Of a stretch of 64,000 nt of DNA, positions 37,202-48,200 are shown one piece after another (position 1 is the first letter of the stretch; each line of letters begins with the position of its first letter). Made by a program: the position numbers and the translations under genes. A model generated the notes under the pieces. The model did not search any database and had not been told where the DNA came from. It saw only the letters and a list, made by a program, of their open reading frames with translations. The DNA comes from Rhyzopertha dominica (taxonomy: Eukaryota; Arthropoda; Insecta; Coleoptera; Bostrichidae), in assembly GCA_025024175.1 (NCBI GenBank), contig QCXZ01000041.1, positions 14,751,786-14,815,785 of the forward strand, read 5' to 3'.

Positions 37202-38045
37202 GCTGAACATTCCATCCGGCAAGATCCGAAGAAGTTTTGGCCATTTGTTAATAAAAAAATTCTATTTCGATTCTAGGAAGAATGAATTATGACAAAACAA
37301 CGTTGGTGTAAACGCAACAAATTATAAATGCTTTTGCTGAGTAATTCGCTAGCTTTTTGTGATAATGACAATCATATCTATGATCATTGCTGTGATATTT
37401 GCTTGCCATTCTGACGTCAATATGGATGTCTGTGAAAGGCTACCAACTTTTCTAATTTCTGAGAATGATATACTAACGATAGCTAAAGAATTAAGAGCAA
37501 TTTTGTGAGTAAACCAGAAAACGTACTTGCTTTTTTTGTAGTTAACCGTATTAGTAGTTTAAGTACTTACGTCTTTATATTATTTGTTTGTTTGGCGGTA
37601 GAGCTAATGTTACAAACTGAAGGCCCATAACACTGATATCCAACTTTGCCAAACTTTTTAAGATTATTATATCCAGTGTTTCAAGCTGAGATATCTCTAA
37701 CTGTATTGTATCTGATCAACATGGGTTTGTTAAAGGTCGGTCGACTGCGATCAACTTAATCGAATTTACTGAATTCGTCTCTAAAGCTCTTGATAATCGT
37801 TTGCAGGTGGATGTTATTTACACCGATTTATCTAAAGCAATGTTTAAAGTTAATCACTACATTTTTGTCATGAAGCAAAAATCTTTTGGTTATGCGATAA
37901 CTTGCTGCACTTATTTAAATCTACTATGATCGGTAGAACTCGCACGTTACACTAAACCTCTTCTATATTTTATGTTGAAAGTGGTGTAGCACAAGGTTAG
38001 AACTTAGGTCCATTGATGTTTATAATATATTTTAACGGCGTGGCA
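37202..38045 (+). pseudogene. Decayed jockey/CR1-like LINE reverse transcriptase, 5' part
   Basis: In shifting frames the + strand reads AEHSIRQDPKKFWPFVNKK (linker between endonuclease and reverse transcriptase), then QIINAFAE, NFAKLFKIIISSVSS, SDQHGFVKGRSTAINLIEF and VDVIYTDLSKA (the conserved D of RT motif A). It ends with SGVAQG and LGPLMFIIYFN (RT motif B). These are the standard landmarks of non-LTR retrotransposon RT in the right order. Many stops and frameshifts. The protein resumes at 38588. Confidence 0.8.
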
Positions 38046-38587
38046 ATAGGTCACGTCAGGCCTCTCAAATTTATAGGAGAGTTGTGTCATAATTCCTGCA
38101 CATATCCAGCTGGCTCTGAACTGGTGATGGCGAGAAACAAGTGCTATCAAATTACAAAAGTCTATCATTGAGACATCACTTAACTATATACAGAGTGCGG
38201 ATAGTTCACTCAGTTTATGTGTACTGCAATAATGGAAGATGGCCGCACGGACAAACAAGCACTACACAAATACCAACAGACAAATGTATTTGTCTTCATT
38301 GTAGAAAATTTAAATGCATTATTCCAAAAGCGTAGACGAGATATACAAGACAGTGGCGCAATCCTCTTGCACGATAACGCTTGATGGCATAAAGTAGTAT
38401 CAGTTAAAGGAGCCTTTTTTCGATCTGTTCCTCCAGTGGAAAGGAGAAAGAAAGGAAGGGAGAAAGAAAAAAGAGAAAAAAATGACAAAAATGGCGTATT
38501 TAACGACATTACATTACTGCCGAAGCGATGACAACGTGTTTTAAACGACTTTATTGCAATTTTTAAAAATATACGTTTGAATTTTGA
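38046..38587. mobile_element. Insertion splitting the LINE reverse transcriptase
   Basis: RT motif B ends at about 38045 and the FADDLKIAD motif C begins at about 38597. In intact elements these are separated by only about ten residues, so roughly 540 bp are extra. A TACAGAGTGCGGATAG start-like motif at about 38195 and a polypurine stretch (38440-38485) lie inside. Boundaries are approximate and the type is unknown. Confidence 0.45.
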
Positions 38588-39010
38588 CATGACCCTCGTA
38601 TTTGCAGATGACTTAAAAATCGCAGACGTTATAGAGGCAAAATGATATTAAAAACTTAACAGCATAGTGTCAGAGAAATAAACTTGCTTTAATTATAGAT
38701 AAATGCCGTAAAGAATGGAGAAGTAATTTGCAGGTTATCCTGCTTATCATTGCGATCAACGAGTTCTTCTGAAAATCGTAAATAAAATTCCATTCCTTCA
38801 AAGAAAACAATATCGTTTAACGGTAAGACCTTTACCCATTTTTCCCGGAACCTTTAGAATATGAGTTCTTGCTAATAATCATAACTTCGTTTCAAAATTT
38901 GTTAGCTCGAAGATAGTTACTACTCTGGAGATGCTCACTACAGCAGTGGGCGAAACGTCAGGAGAAAAAAATCGTCATGAGTACGGCCAACTTACCCGGA
39001 ATTAACTCAT
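38588..39010 (+). pseudogene. LINE reverse transcriptase, 3' part
   Basis: LTLVFADDLKIAD at about 38591 is the YxDD-type catalytic motif C of the RT, with both aspartates present. The following sequence is broken by stops. Near 38951 the tail motif GAAACGTCAGGAG resembles the palindrome at 15.7 kb. Confidence 0.7.
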
Positions 39011-40439
39011 CATTTTGGAGGGTATACTTCACATCATACTGATATTGGGCCTACTAATAGCGAAATCTAGAATGGTTAAAGAATGAAGTCTTCGTAGTAG
39101 TATAATTGTATTTAATACTGGTTTAAACAAATTCCAACTACAGTAACAACAAAAGTAACATACATGCTCATACTGATCGAAGGCAGGCAGAGTTGAAAGT
39201 AAGTATTTAGTATTTTTAAATAACGAAAAGAATCTAAAACTCACTGTGTTTAAAATAGTTGCATTTTAACTACTTTTCTAGAATAACTTTTCTAAAATAC
39301 TTTAAATAAAATAAATATGCAGGTAAAGCTCCGCCAATGTCTCGTGTCGCTTAACTTAAATGTACAGTAGACGAATTTTGGTCTTCTTTCGAGAGAGACT
39401 TGCTCTGCGCGGTTGTTAGTTGCAACAACTTACTGCCAGACTATACAATTTTGTTACGAATCATAATTTTCATTAAGTGATAATTAGGTATTACTTAGCA
39501 ATTATCATCCGCGATACCAACTAGAAAGATATCTTTCGTTAATAATTTCTAATGAATCCAGCACCAACTGCATACGCTGACAGAAATATGAATAACGCCC
39601 AAATAGCTTGGACAACACTGGAGTAACTAGCTGTCACGCTTCTCGCATGCGCGGGCGTGCTTCATTGTGCTTTGTTCAGACAAGTGTCAATGACCTCTAA
39701 ACATTACAAGTAAACAAATTGCTTCAAGCGTAGATTTTACTGGATTGCTTTCTACAAAAGTTATCAATACAAATCAAGTGCAATCTTTTCTGCTGTTTAT
39801 GTTTTTACTAGGCTATTAGTAAACATTTTGTGAAAAGTATGGTTATAAAACGTAAACAACTGACAATATTTGGAAAAAAACCGCTGTATTCGTGTTTGCT
39901 ACATATCACCCCCTTCCAAACGACGAGCAAACGTCATGGCGCGGATTTGCTTAAAGTCAAAGGACTTTAAAAATGCATTAGCTATATTTAGTATTTAGTT
40001 TTTCTTATTGTATTTATTTGTAGGTTCTGGCTCCTTATTTTTATAAATTAAAGACACTTTTTCTAATAGTATTTAGAAATTCGAAACAGTATCTCAAATA
40101 CTTTTTGGTATTTTGAATATTTTATATTATTTTAACTACTGAAAGATACGTAATACAAAGTGTTTTTAAATTAATTAAGATAGATCTAAAAATTAAATTA
40201 GTTAGTTTTTTTATTAAATTATGTGTTGTTTGTATCGTAAATTTTGAAAAACAGTCAATAAACGCGTAAAGTATGTAATATGTAGTGTATGTCTGTAACT
40301 ATAGGTGTGTTCTAAAATTAGACATTAAAAATTTTTTAATTCTGATTATAGAAGATAATATTTAATTTGGGTCCCTCGTCTACTACAACCGCAATTTCAG
40401 TATTTAGTTCATTCGTTTGTGAATGCAGTTAAGTACTTC

Positions 40440-40940
40440 AGACCTTCTTATGAATAAGGTAGATATTCAAAGAGTTTTATGAAGTTTCACACAAAGGAAT
40501 ATTCCGTTTAGTTCCCAGCAACTAAAGACCTCTTGCTGTGTACCGTATAACGCATTCTGAAGCACTGTTACAAGTCGGAACGCGCCCCCAACGATTTGGA
40601 ACTCCTTCAACCACTTTCGCAGTCAAGTGCGCCCAGCAAGCGCATTTCCTTCGTTCAATTATTTAACAGATGCACACCAAGTTACGTGCACATCCCGCCG
40701 GCTACGTGACCGCTACACATCCTTTTCCGGCCCCAGGCCCTATATAAATTATATAGTAATCAATATAAAGACGGAGATAAATAGATACGCCTATTACCTG
40801 ACAGTGAAGGATGAGCCTAAATGAGCAAAACGATGGAAGTCGATGCGAAAAGTCGAGCAGAGGGCGAGGTCGCTGCTTCTTGTGAATGAAGTGTGCTCTA
40901 CGTTCTACGTACAATGAATGCTTACTGTAAAGAAATGATA
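40440..40940. promoter_or_regulatory. CpG-containing block with a TATA box, candidate promoter
   Basis: Balanced composition with CCCTATATAAATT (TATA-like, about 40738-40750) preceded by a GC-rich 100 bp containing TACGTGAC and CACGTAACTTG-type words. No coding frame is recognised. It could be an upstream promoter of the + strand Syt1 gene, about 13 kb before its start codon, or belong to an unseen transcript. Confidence 0.3.
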
Positions 40941-41003
40941 ATAGCAATGCCTTTGATTCAAAACTCTTAACACCTGAGAATTCAATTAATAACAGTGCAA
41001 CGC

Positions 41004-41342
41004 ATGCATAGATTGAAATGAAAAAGTAACTCGCTGCGGTCGGGAGTCGAACCCGAATCTCCTAAACGGTACTCAGGAATTTATACATTACACAACCGGA
41101 GCTTTGGAGTTAGAGGCCACACTGAGCGCGTATTATATTAATTTTAACGAAACTTTACATATTGATGGTAGGGTGGTTGCATATAATGTAAAGTTTCGTT
41201 AAAATTCATATAATACGCGCTGGGTGTGAGCTCTAAGTTGAACGCTCCGGTGGTGTAATGTGAAGATTCCTGAGTACCCTACAGGAGATTCGGGTTTGGG
41301 TCCCGATCGCAGCGAGTTACTTTTTCATTTCAATCTATGCCT
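41004..41342. repeat. tRNA-like foldback element, copy 1
   Basis: Arms of about 155 bp (41004-41163 and 41185-41342) are inverted. Each arm, read outward from the centre, has a tRNA-like unit: an A-box-like GGTGGTGTAATG (left arm GGTTGTGTAATG on the complement) and a B box. The left-arm B box, GGGTTCGACTCCC on the complement, matches the consensus; the right has GGGTTTGGGTCCC. Then come GCAGCGAGTTAC, a TTTTT run (41321-41325; AAAAA at 41021-41025 for the left arm) and CATTTCAAT. The centre holds paired GTAAAGTTTCGTTAAAAT segments. This is the layout of two Pol III genes arranged back to back. Confidence 0.8.
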
Positions 41343-41599
41343 GCTTTCCCGATAACCCTCTCACTAGATCATTATTCAGGCAAATTATAAAGTTCTTATA
41401 ACAATATTAATGTTTAACTTGTACCTTTGACATAGTAGTAAAATTTTGTTCTCTACAGCGTTGTTGTCAGTTTTAGTCCGTCAGAGCTTGTCCTGTTNAA
41501 AAATTCTTGGAATTTCCATTGGTGTGGTTACGATTGTATGCCATTTGTAATCTACCAAAGACATTGAACGGTGTGCCGCAAGGTTCTTTATTGGGTCCT

Positions 41600-43020
41600 G
41601 TTTTATTCAGGCTGATTCACTAAGCGTACGAAACGGCTGTATCTTGAAAACTACTCATGTTATCGCTTTGAGAAAAAATATTAATAAAAACGTACATGAG
41701 AAATCACTGAAATATTTTATGTGCCTACGTTGCCTGCTAAAAAAATAACGGAAATGAATCTAAAATTCGCCGATAAAATATAGGTGGGAAATTTGGAATC
41801 TGTGTTATTTGTCTAGTTGTTATGGTAACGACGCTACAAAGCAAAATAACCTCGGAATTTCTAGATGATATATCTTTTAAACGCCTTAACCAAATTTAAC
41901 GAACTAGGAAATTTCACAGAGAGTTTATACTAGTGGTTGATTGTTCCAATATTGGTTCATCTAAGTCGCAGTAGAAGGCCTCATTTGGAAAATTGTCATA
42001 CTTTCCTCGACTTGTCAATAAAATAAGTACGACGGTATAATTTTTTTCACTTCATTTTGTAAGCTATTATGTAAGAAAGAGAATGGTGAAATCCCCAGGC
42101 GAGTGTCATTTTTCGTTTTGAAAAACAGTACGCACAAAACGCAGAACAAAAAAATTGAATTTGTCCTTCAGTTCTGAAGAAAAACTAAATAGGACGACAT
42201 ACACTTTGTTATGTAGGTTATTATTTAAATAAAAACTATGGTAAAAATCTGAGGCTGATAGCTTTTCTCGTCTAGAAGTTATAGTCAAAATAGTACACAC
42301 GATACGCAAATATGAGAAAAAGTAACATTTTCCTTTACGTCCAGAAATAATTAAACGGAACGATATACAATTTTGTTTTATTGGCTATTATTTAGCAAAA
42401 ACTGCGATGAAAACCCGAGGTTAATAGCTTTCTCAGTATTATATGTACACACCACACATTACTGAACAACTAATTTCCTAATTTATTCAATAATAGTTCA
42501 GTTTAAGTTGCATTTCTAAATAAATTCATATTTTTTAAACTAACTGCGTAAACCGTTGACGTATTGACATTTGTCTCGATTGCTACATAGTATGTCCGCT
42601 ATATTCAAAACTAACATTTTAACCTTAAATTAAAAATAATATCTTGTGAATAATTTTAAGAAATTAATAATTATACTAGTTATTGGAACTTCAGAATTTG
42701 AACCATTACTGCATAAATTACACTAATGTAATAATTATAATAATATAATAATACACTAATTTTAAAACAAGAAAAGCTATCAGTTTTGAGGTTTTTACTA
42801 CAGTTTTTTTTAAATAATAGCCTACAAAACAAAGTTAAAGTGTTATATCGTCCTAGTCAGTTTTTCTTCAATTCAAGGAGAAAATTTTTCCTTTTTATTT
42901 TGTCTTGTATGTGCTATTTAGACAATGATTTAAAAACTAGAAAAGCTGTCAACCTCGCGCTTTTGCCACACTTTTCCTTATTTTTTTTTCTGTTTATTTG
43001 TATATGGGATCGAATTTGTA
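41600..43020. repeat. FB-like foldback with tandem subrepeats in its arms
   Basis: The left arm (about 42040-42440) holds three tandem copies of a 155-167 bp unit, marked by TATTATTTAAAT-like words at about 42061, 42216 and 42383 followed by AAAACT..G.TGAAAA and GATAGCTTT. The right arm (about 42764-43010) holds two inverted copies with a 169-bp spacing (AGAAAAGCTATCAG at 42769, AGAAAAGCTGTCAA at 42938). The arms enclose about 320 bp of AT-rich DNA. Tandem subrepeats inside inverted arms recall Drosophila FB elements. Left extent towards 41600 is uncertain. No gene inside. Confidence 0.65.
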
Positions 43021-43488
43021 CTGGTGACTTATTTACTTAATGCGTGCCTCTATTTTTGTGGTAAGCGGCTTTCCTATTATTTTAGACTTCTAACGTACAC
43101 ACAGCTTTTTGTATGTGCGTTAGCGCAGCGCATCATTTCGTCCGCAACCCGATCCTTTTCCCACCATTATCGATACCGAAGTTAGCAAAGCATTTCCTGC
43201 AACCTAGTTTTATAAATTGTATCACTAGGGAAACGAAACTGTACATTGTAATATTGAAGGTACTACAAAAAATATTCATGTATAATGATAATACTAATAC
43301 AGGACAAGCGAATCTTACGGAACAAGGCACAAATTTGCCCAATTAGGATTAACGTCCAGGAATTATTTTCCAAAAAACCAACCGTCCCAACTTGCGCCGG
43401 CGAGCCGTAGCGAAACAAACTGCTTTCTCGCTCCGCTTTACTGTGTACCCTTACGCTCAGCTTGTTTATGTGGCAATACGGGGGCCCT

Positions 43489-43588
43489 NNNNNNNNNNNN
43501 NNNNNNNNNNNNNNNNNNNNNNNNNNNNNNNNNNNNNNNNNNNNNNNNNNNNNNNNNNNNNNNNNNNNNNNNNNNNNNNNNNNNNNNN
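43489..43588. other. Assembly gap (100 N)
   Basis: Exactly 100 N, the usual placeholder for a gap of unknown size. Sequence order across it is scaffolded, not read. Confidence 0.98.
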
Positions 43589-44082
43589 GGCGTAAGAATA
43601 TCATGATTTGTCACCAATGCTAAAAAGTTATCGTGGATTAGTCTATAAATACGAGGAGCTAAGAGCTAAGACAGTTTATAGAGCACTGGAACAGCACACT
43701 ACGAATATTATAATCTGCTGAAACATCCAGCAAATATTGAACTGAGATTACTGCTGTAGCGTAGGTCAAACGACAAAAGCAGCAATGAAAATGAATAATT
43801 AACCTAGGGATATGGAATATAGCAAGGACTTGAAAATAAAGGGCGAAATATCATCTGTTAAATTGGAATAGCAGCCTTGTTATAAACGTAAAGGATAGGT
43901 CGAGGAGATTAACATTTTTAAGGTTTTATATATTTGTACATGAATACATTTCTATAAACAAGTATGAAAATTCCTATCAATTTTAAACAGGTAAAAATAC
44001 AGTAAATCTTAGGAATCAATCAATGTATGCATTACTGAACCTATATTGAAACTGAGATGAAAAATTAATCAAAGCCTATGTA

Positions 44083-44200
44083 TACAGGGTGACAATTTTA
44101 AAAGGACCTGGTAGCTATAACTTGAACCGAAAAAATAAAACAATACAACGACACAGTACAAAAGACAGACCATTTATATCACTCCCGCACCAGCCACAAC
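44083..44200. mobile_element. Single TACAGGGTGACA-type transposon terminus
   Basis: TATACAGGGTGACAATTTTA at 44081 is a typical outer end of a TA-inserted DNA element. No inverted partner was found nearby, so the copy is truncated or extends into the gap side. Confidence 0.4.
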
Positions 44201-44881
44201 ATAACACCGAAGATATGTCAGAACTACATCAGGTCGGAGAAGAAGGTAGAGAAGCGGAAAATGATTCAATAACTTCTATGGGTAAATAAGGAATAGCTTC
44301 AAATTGAATCATAGGAGAGTCAAAGTACTCCAGTAGCTTCGTTCTCGGGTTTTCAGAGTGCATGCATTTGGTCATACGATGGATGGGATAATCCCGCTAA
44401 TCACCACATCCACAAACATAACTTTCTGATTTTGCAATCCTATGGAGATGGCTTTTAAAGTTGCCATGTCCTGTTACTTGGCAGACTTTCTATGACAGAT
44501 TCAAGAGTCGATTAGCTTGGACTTAAAGAAGGAACTTGTTCGTGATTTTCTACCTTTGACAAACGTATCGCACCCTTCCTGCCAGTTATCGTGTTCAAGT
44601 ATTATTAGGTATTTTTTAACGTGCTTTATGCTATAATTGTATTCAAGTAAGTGCAACTGTTATCATTTTGTAATAATCTGCAGCAATTTATATGACTAAT
44701 TTCTAGGTCCAATGGAGGAAAACCAGCTATGACACAGGCGGCGTCGTTAGAAACAGATTAGCCAGATAACGAAAAAAGTTTAGATTTTTATTCAGTCGCA
44801 CCAAATTTAGGAAGCTTAAGATACAACTAGAATAATCGCACTATTGTAGATAAAAGTAATCGATTTTGAAGCAGGTATGTC

Positions 44882-45166
44882 CTATTTTACCTTTACTTTC
44901 TTTTTTAGGGACCTCAGTATTTTCTTAGCTCTATCGCACACGTGCTTTTGAAATCTAACTTTTCGATCTAGTGCAACCCCTAAGTAACGAAATTCTTCAG
45001 CAGTATCAGTTTTTGTTTTGTTCATTCTGACAGGCAGATCTCTATGGATTATTATTTTGGTGAATTCAATACCATTAGCTTCGTTTTCTTGTCGGACACA
45101 ACAAGCTTTTGGGATTTTGCGAATTTGAACACTTTCGGCACTGTGTGCAGAATATATTCTTTTCAA
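44882..45166 (-). pseudogene. Jockey-like LINE fragment, C-terminal reverse transcriptase region
   Basis: The 94-codon minus-strand frame reads EFTKIIIHRDLPVRMNKTKT followed by EEFRYLGVALDRKVRF and QKHVCDRAKKILRSLKK. This is the conserved region after the RT catalytic core in jockey-type LINEs (YLGV.LD..L.F..H). No poly(A) tail or element ends were identified. It is an isolated 5'- and 3'-truncated piece. Confidence 0.8.
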
Positions 45167-45564
45167 TTTTTCCGAAGTTTTGTTTTTATAACGACTGCTA
45201 AGCTAGGTTGTCTAGAGAATGTTACTTTTTTTCATCGTTCTTTTTATTCCGAATTGAAATTTAGTTCAATTTCAAGAACTGAATAAAATACCAATTCGAG
45301 CTTCTCCAACAATGTAGGCACATTTAAACCAAATTTTTGCCTTTGAAGCTTTTTGGCTCTCCTCAGCTCCCATCAGTGTCAACACTATTGAAATGGGGCA
45401 ATCCATTCCCTAGAATCGTAGACGCAAATGTATTCTATCACTTATGATAGAAGAAATCTGAACTTAGCAACGAATAGTAACAAAATTAAGAAGCGACTCA
45501 TCTCTCTGCTAGTGAGTGAATAAGGATTACTAAAAACCAAATTCTTCGAATCAGCAATTCCAAC

Positions 45565-45782
45565 AACGTAGGTGATATTTTAACGGGTAAACAGGCATAT
45601 ATATGAAATGAAAAAGTATTGCCGGCTTTGACCTAGATTTGAACCCGGTAACCCGCTCTAACCACGTAGCTATATTCAAAATCGAGGTCAAAACGGCATA
45701 TGTTTACTATGTTGACTAGTGTTTAAAAGGTCCCGTCATTGCGTATATATGACTGTTTACCCGTTAAAATATCACCTACGTT
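45565..45782. repeat. tRNA-like foldback element, copy 2 (218 bp)
   Basis: Termini AACGTAGGTGATATTTTAAC and their inverted copy enclose one recognisable tRNA-like unit on the minus strand. It has A box TAGCTACGTGGTTAGAGCG (about 45669-45651), B box GGGTTCAAATCT (about 45646-45635), then GCCGGCAATAC and a T5 run (AAAAA at 45611-45615). The other arm keeps only the terminus and CTTTTAAACACTAG. It is a shorter relative of the element at 61147. Confidence 0.75.
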
Positions 45783-45994
45783 TATTAAAAATTATTTCAG
45801 ACAATAATTATCTTTCCGAAATTCCAACAACTCTGGATATTTTCTAGACATTCCTTGAAATTCTACAAGAAGGTCTGTGGTGTGTGTATTTACCATTATG
45901 GACGAGTGGAACTCGGGATGTTACCGATAAAAATTGCAATCCAATGATTTTTTCTTTGGAGAATCAGTCAGAGTACCTAATTTTTTTGAACTTT

Positions 45995-47410
45995 TGAGTC
46001 GTGGTTTACAGTACCGCTGAACGTGTTCAACTAATTACTATTTACGGTGCTGAAAATCAAAATCTCAGTGAAAGACATCTTGTTTACCACGTCGACCATA
46101 AGTATATTCGAAATCTTATTGCTAAATTTCAGTAATCTAATTCAATGATTAATAAGGGGAGAATACAACCAAGAGTAGTCGATGAAGCTGCCCAAATTAC
46201 TGTCCTGGGTGAATTCAGGATGAATCCAAATTTATCACTTCTGGAAGCAGCTATTGCAACATGACTATCTCGTGAATCCCCGAGAAAAGTTCTAAAATGC
46301 CACAAGAGCCATACAGAAGAACAGAATTTTGCGAAGCGATGTCCAATATAATAACAGCCTATTGAATATTGAAAAGCACTGGTTTTTCGACAAGTGTACT
46401 TTTGCTGTAAATCAGGCCCCGCGACAAGGAGGACAGCGGGTAGTTGTACCGAGCACCGGACGATAGGGGGCCCCATAGAACCATAGAAACCAAATAGATT
46501 TGATTCCGTCTTCTACATAAACATTCAAATTTCCCGGCGCTATTTTGCCCTTAAATGGCGAACTATTGCGGTACTGTAATATATTTATTTTATGCCTTAC
46601 TGTGTAACTCGCAATGCGCCACGCCCAAAATTGAAATAATGTCATGGGCAGTGTGCAGTACTTACATTATACTTTTGTTGTGGAGTATTTTCGCATTTAG
46701 CAAACTTGCCAAAAACTACATGGGAGGAACAATGCTTCCAGAGCGAGTTTGGCCTTGTTATCTATAGAGCACGAAACAGCATAGATTTCAGTGATGTTAC
46801 AAAGGACTTTTCCACATTAAAAGGCAGGAAGCTCATTTAAAGTTGAAATGTTTTGTTTTTTATTAATATATTGTTAAAAAATGTTTCGTTATTTTCTTAT
46901 ATAGATATCTACTCAAATATATAATAAGCCAAGCTTAGCAAGCTACTAAATTACTTACTTACTTGTATACCTAATATACTACCCGACGCAAACCCACAAA
47001 GGGGCCCACGCGGGAATCATAGTAACGGGCCTCAACATTGCTGTCGCCGGATCTGCTGTCAATGGCAGATATAGGTAATGTCGCTATTGGAGCGATAATA
47101 ATCAGAAAAATAACCAAAAAAATAGAATGTCTTTGCCGGCATTTTAAACGATGAGCGTTATTCCAAAATGTTACAGGAAACCAAACAACCGTTGATTGAC
47201 GTTGATTAAATTGATGAAGCAAGAGTTTGATGAGGTTCTACTGCATGTCCATCGGGACATTGGCAAAGGTCCAGTTAAATGACTACCTAGACCGCCAGAT
47301 CTATCACCAGAACACCAAGAAAACCGAGTCCATTGAATCTGGTACAAATAAGGCAACGTGGCTTTTTTGACAAAATCCACAACACGCAAATTCTTTCTTA
47401 AAAAATCCAA
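45995..47410 (+). pseudogene. Decayed DUF4817-type DDE transposase
   Basis: The N-terminal part reads YSTAERVQLITIYGAENQNL (from about 46012), KYIRNLIAKFQ, RIQPRVVDEAAQITVLGEF and MNPNLSLLEAAI, ending near 46400. This order (first helix-turn-helix, GRPRVVDE-like linker, second helix-turn-helix) is that of DUF4817 transposons. A decayed piece at about 47135-47400 (ILNDERYSKMLQE, then a PPDLSPE-like motif) may be the catalytic end, which would leave about 730 bp of unexplained DNA between. Numerous stops. No terminal repeats were found. Confidence 0.65.
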
Positions 47411-47699
47411 AGCCCATTATTAATATTAAAAGACATCAGGATTATGCGAATTACTAACTAAACATAAGTGAGTAACAGAGACTACTACAAATAATAATAT
47501 ATATAACCCCAAAAACTTAGACATTTAAGTAGATGACAATAGCAGTGGGTGTGAAGATTAAGTTATTTTTTATCGATCCTTTTTTATAACAGTAACTAAC
47601 AAAAAAATATTTAAGGAAATTAATAGTTTCAAATAAACTATTTTCTCTTTTGCTGAAAATTTTGTATATTGCACATATATTATTTTCTAAAATACGCCT

Positions 47700-48200
47700 A
47701 TTACAGTTCTGCTACTTAGAAAACTTTCAAAATGCCTTCAGCGCACACAGATAACCCGCGCTCGAATTTCGAGCTTTTTTCAGCTAATTCCACGATTGGT
47801 CTGATTTTCAGACGTCATGCGCCAGCTGAAATCGGCTGCGTCCTGCGTAAACCACCGTTGTTACCCTATCGATCAGCACGGGGGAGCTGCCAGCAGCCAT
47901 CTTATCAAAGCCTGAACGGCGTATACGAGAATTCTCGCTGGGGCGAAAAGCCGTCCGGCCAGTGTTTTCGATCCAAAATGTGCTACAACTCTTGAGCCTG
48001 CCTGCTTGGATCAGTAAGAAGCATACTGCATGTAAGTGTCGCTGATCTGTGTCGCTTTTCTCATAGGCTGCGTCTTCGTGTCGGTTTACGTTTCGGTTAT
48101 GGCTGTAAATCAAAAGCGGAACGCCGTGTTCTCTTGGTTTATGGTAAAATAACCAATCGTTGCCTGATTGTTTCGTTGCTGTGTACATTGCGTTATCTCT
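47700..48200. promoter_or_regulatory. Balanced-composition block, candidate 5' untranslated exon or promoter
   Basis: About 480 bp of CpG-containing, homopolymer-poor sequence with a good splice-donor-like GCATGTAAGTGT at about 48027-48038. The two overlapping ORFs (87 and 126 codons on opposite strands) are not recognised. Its place 5.7 kb upstream of the Syt1 start codon on the same strand makes an untranslated first exon possible. This is inference. Confidence 0.3.

Noticed and set aside
37412..37419. TGACGTCA as a regulatory CRE
   Set aside because: It lies inside a decayed LINE, so it is not evidence for regulation. It also weakens the significance of single CRE matches elsewhere.
38210..38590. 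126-codon minus-strand ORF with a Phe/Ser-rich stretch
   Set aside because: Produced by the polypurine tract within the insertion that splits the LINE.
41004..41342. Genuine tRNA genes
   Set aside because: A and B boxes are present but the acceptor and anticodon stems do not close, and the units are part of inverted repeats, so they are tRNA-derived repeats.
43113..43480. Possible gene flanking the assembly gap
   Set aside because: Short overlapping ORFs on both strands with no motif. The 100-N gap prevents judgement.
47808..48188. 126-codon minus-strand ORF
   Set aside because: It overlaps another ORF on the opposite strand in a GC-richer block where stop codons are rarer by chance. No recognisable motif.
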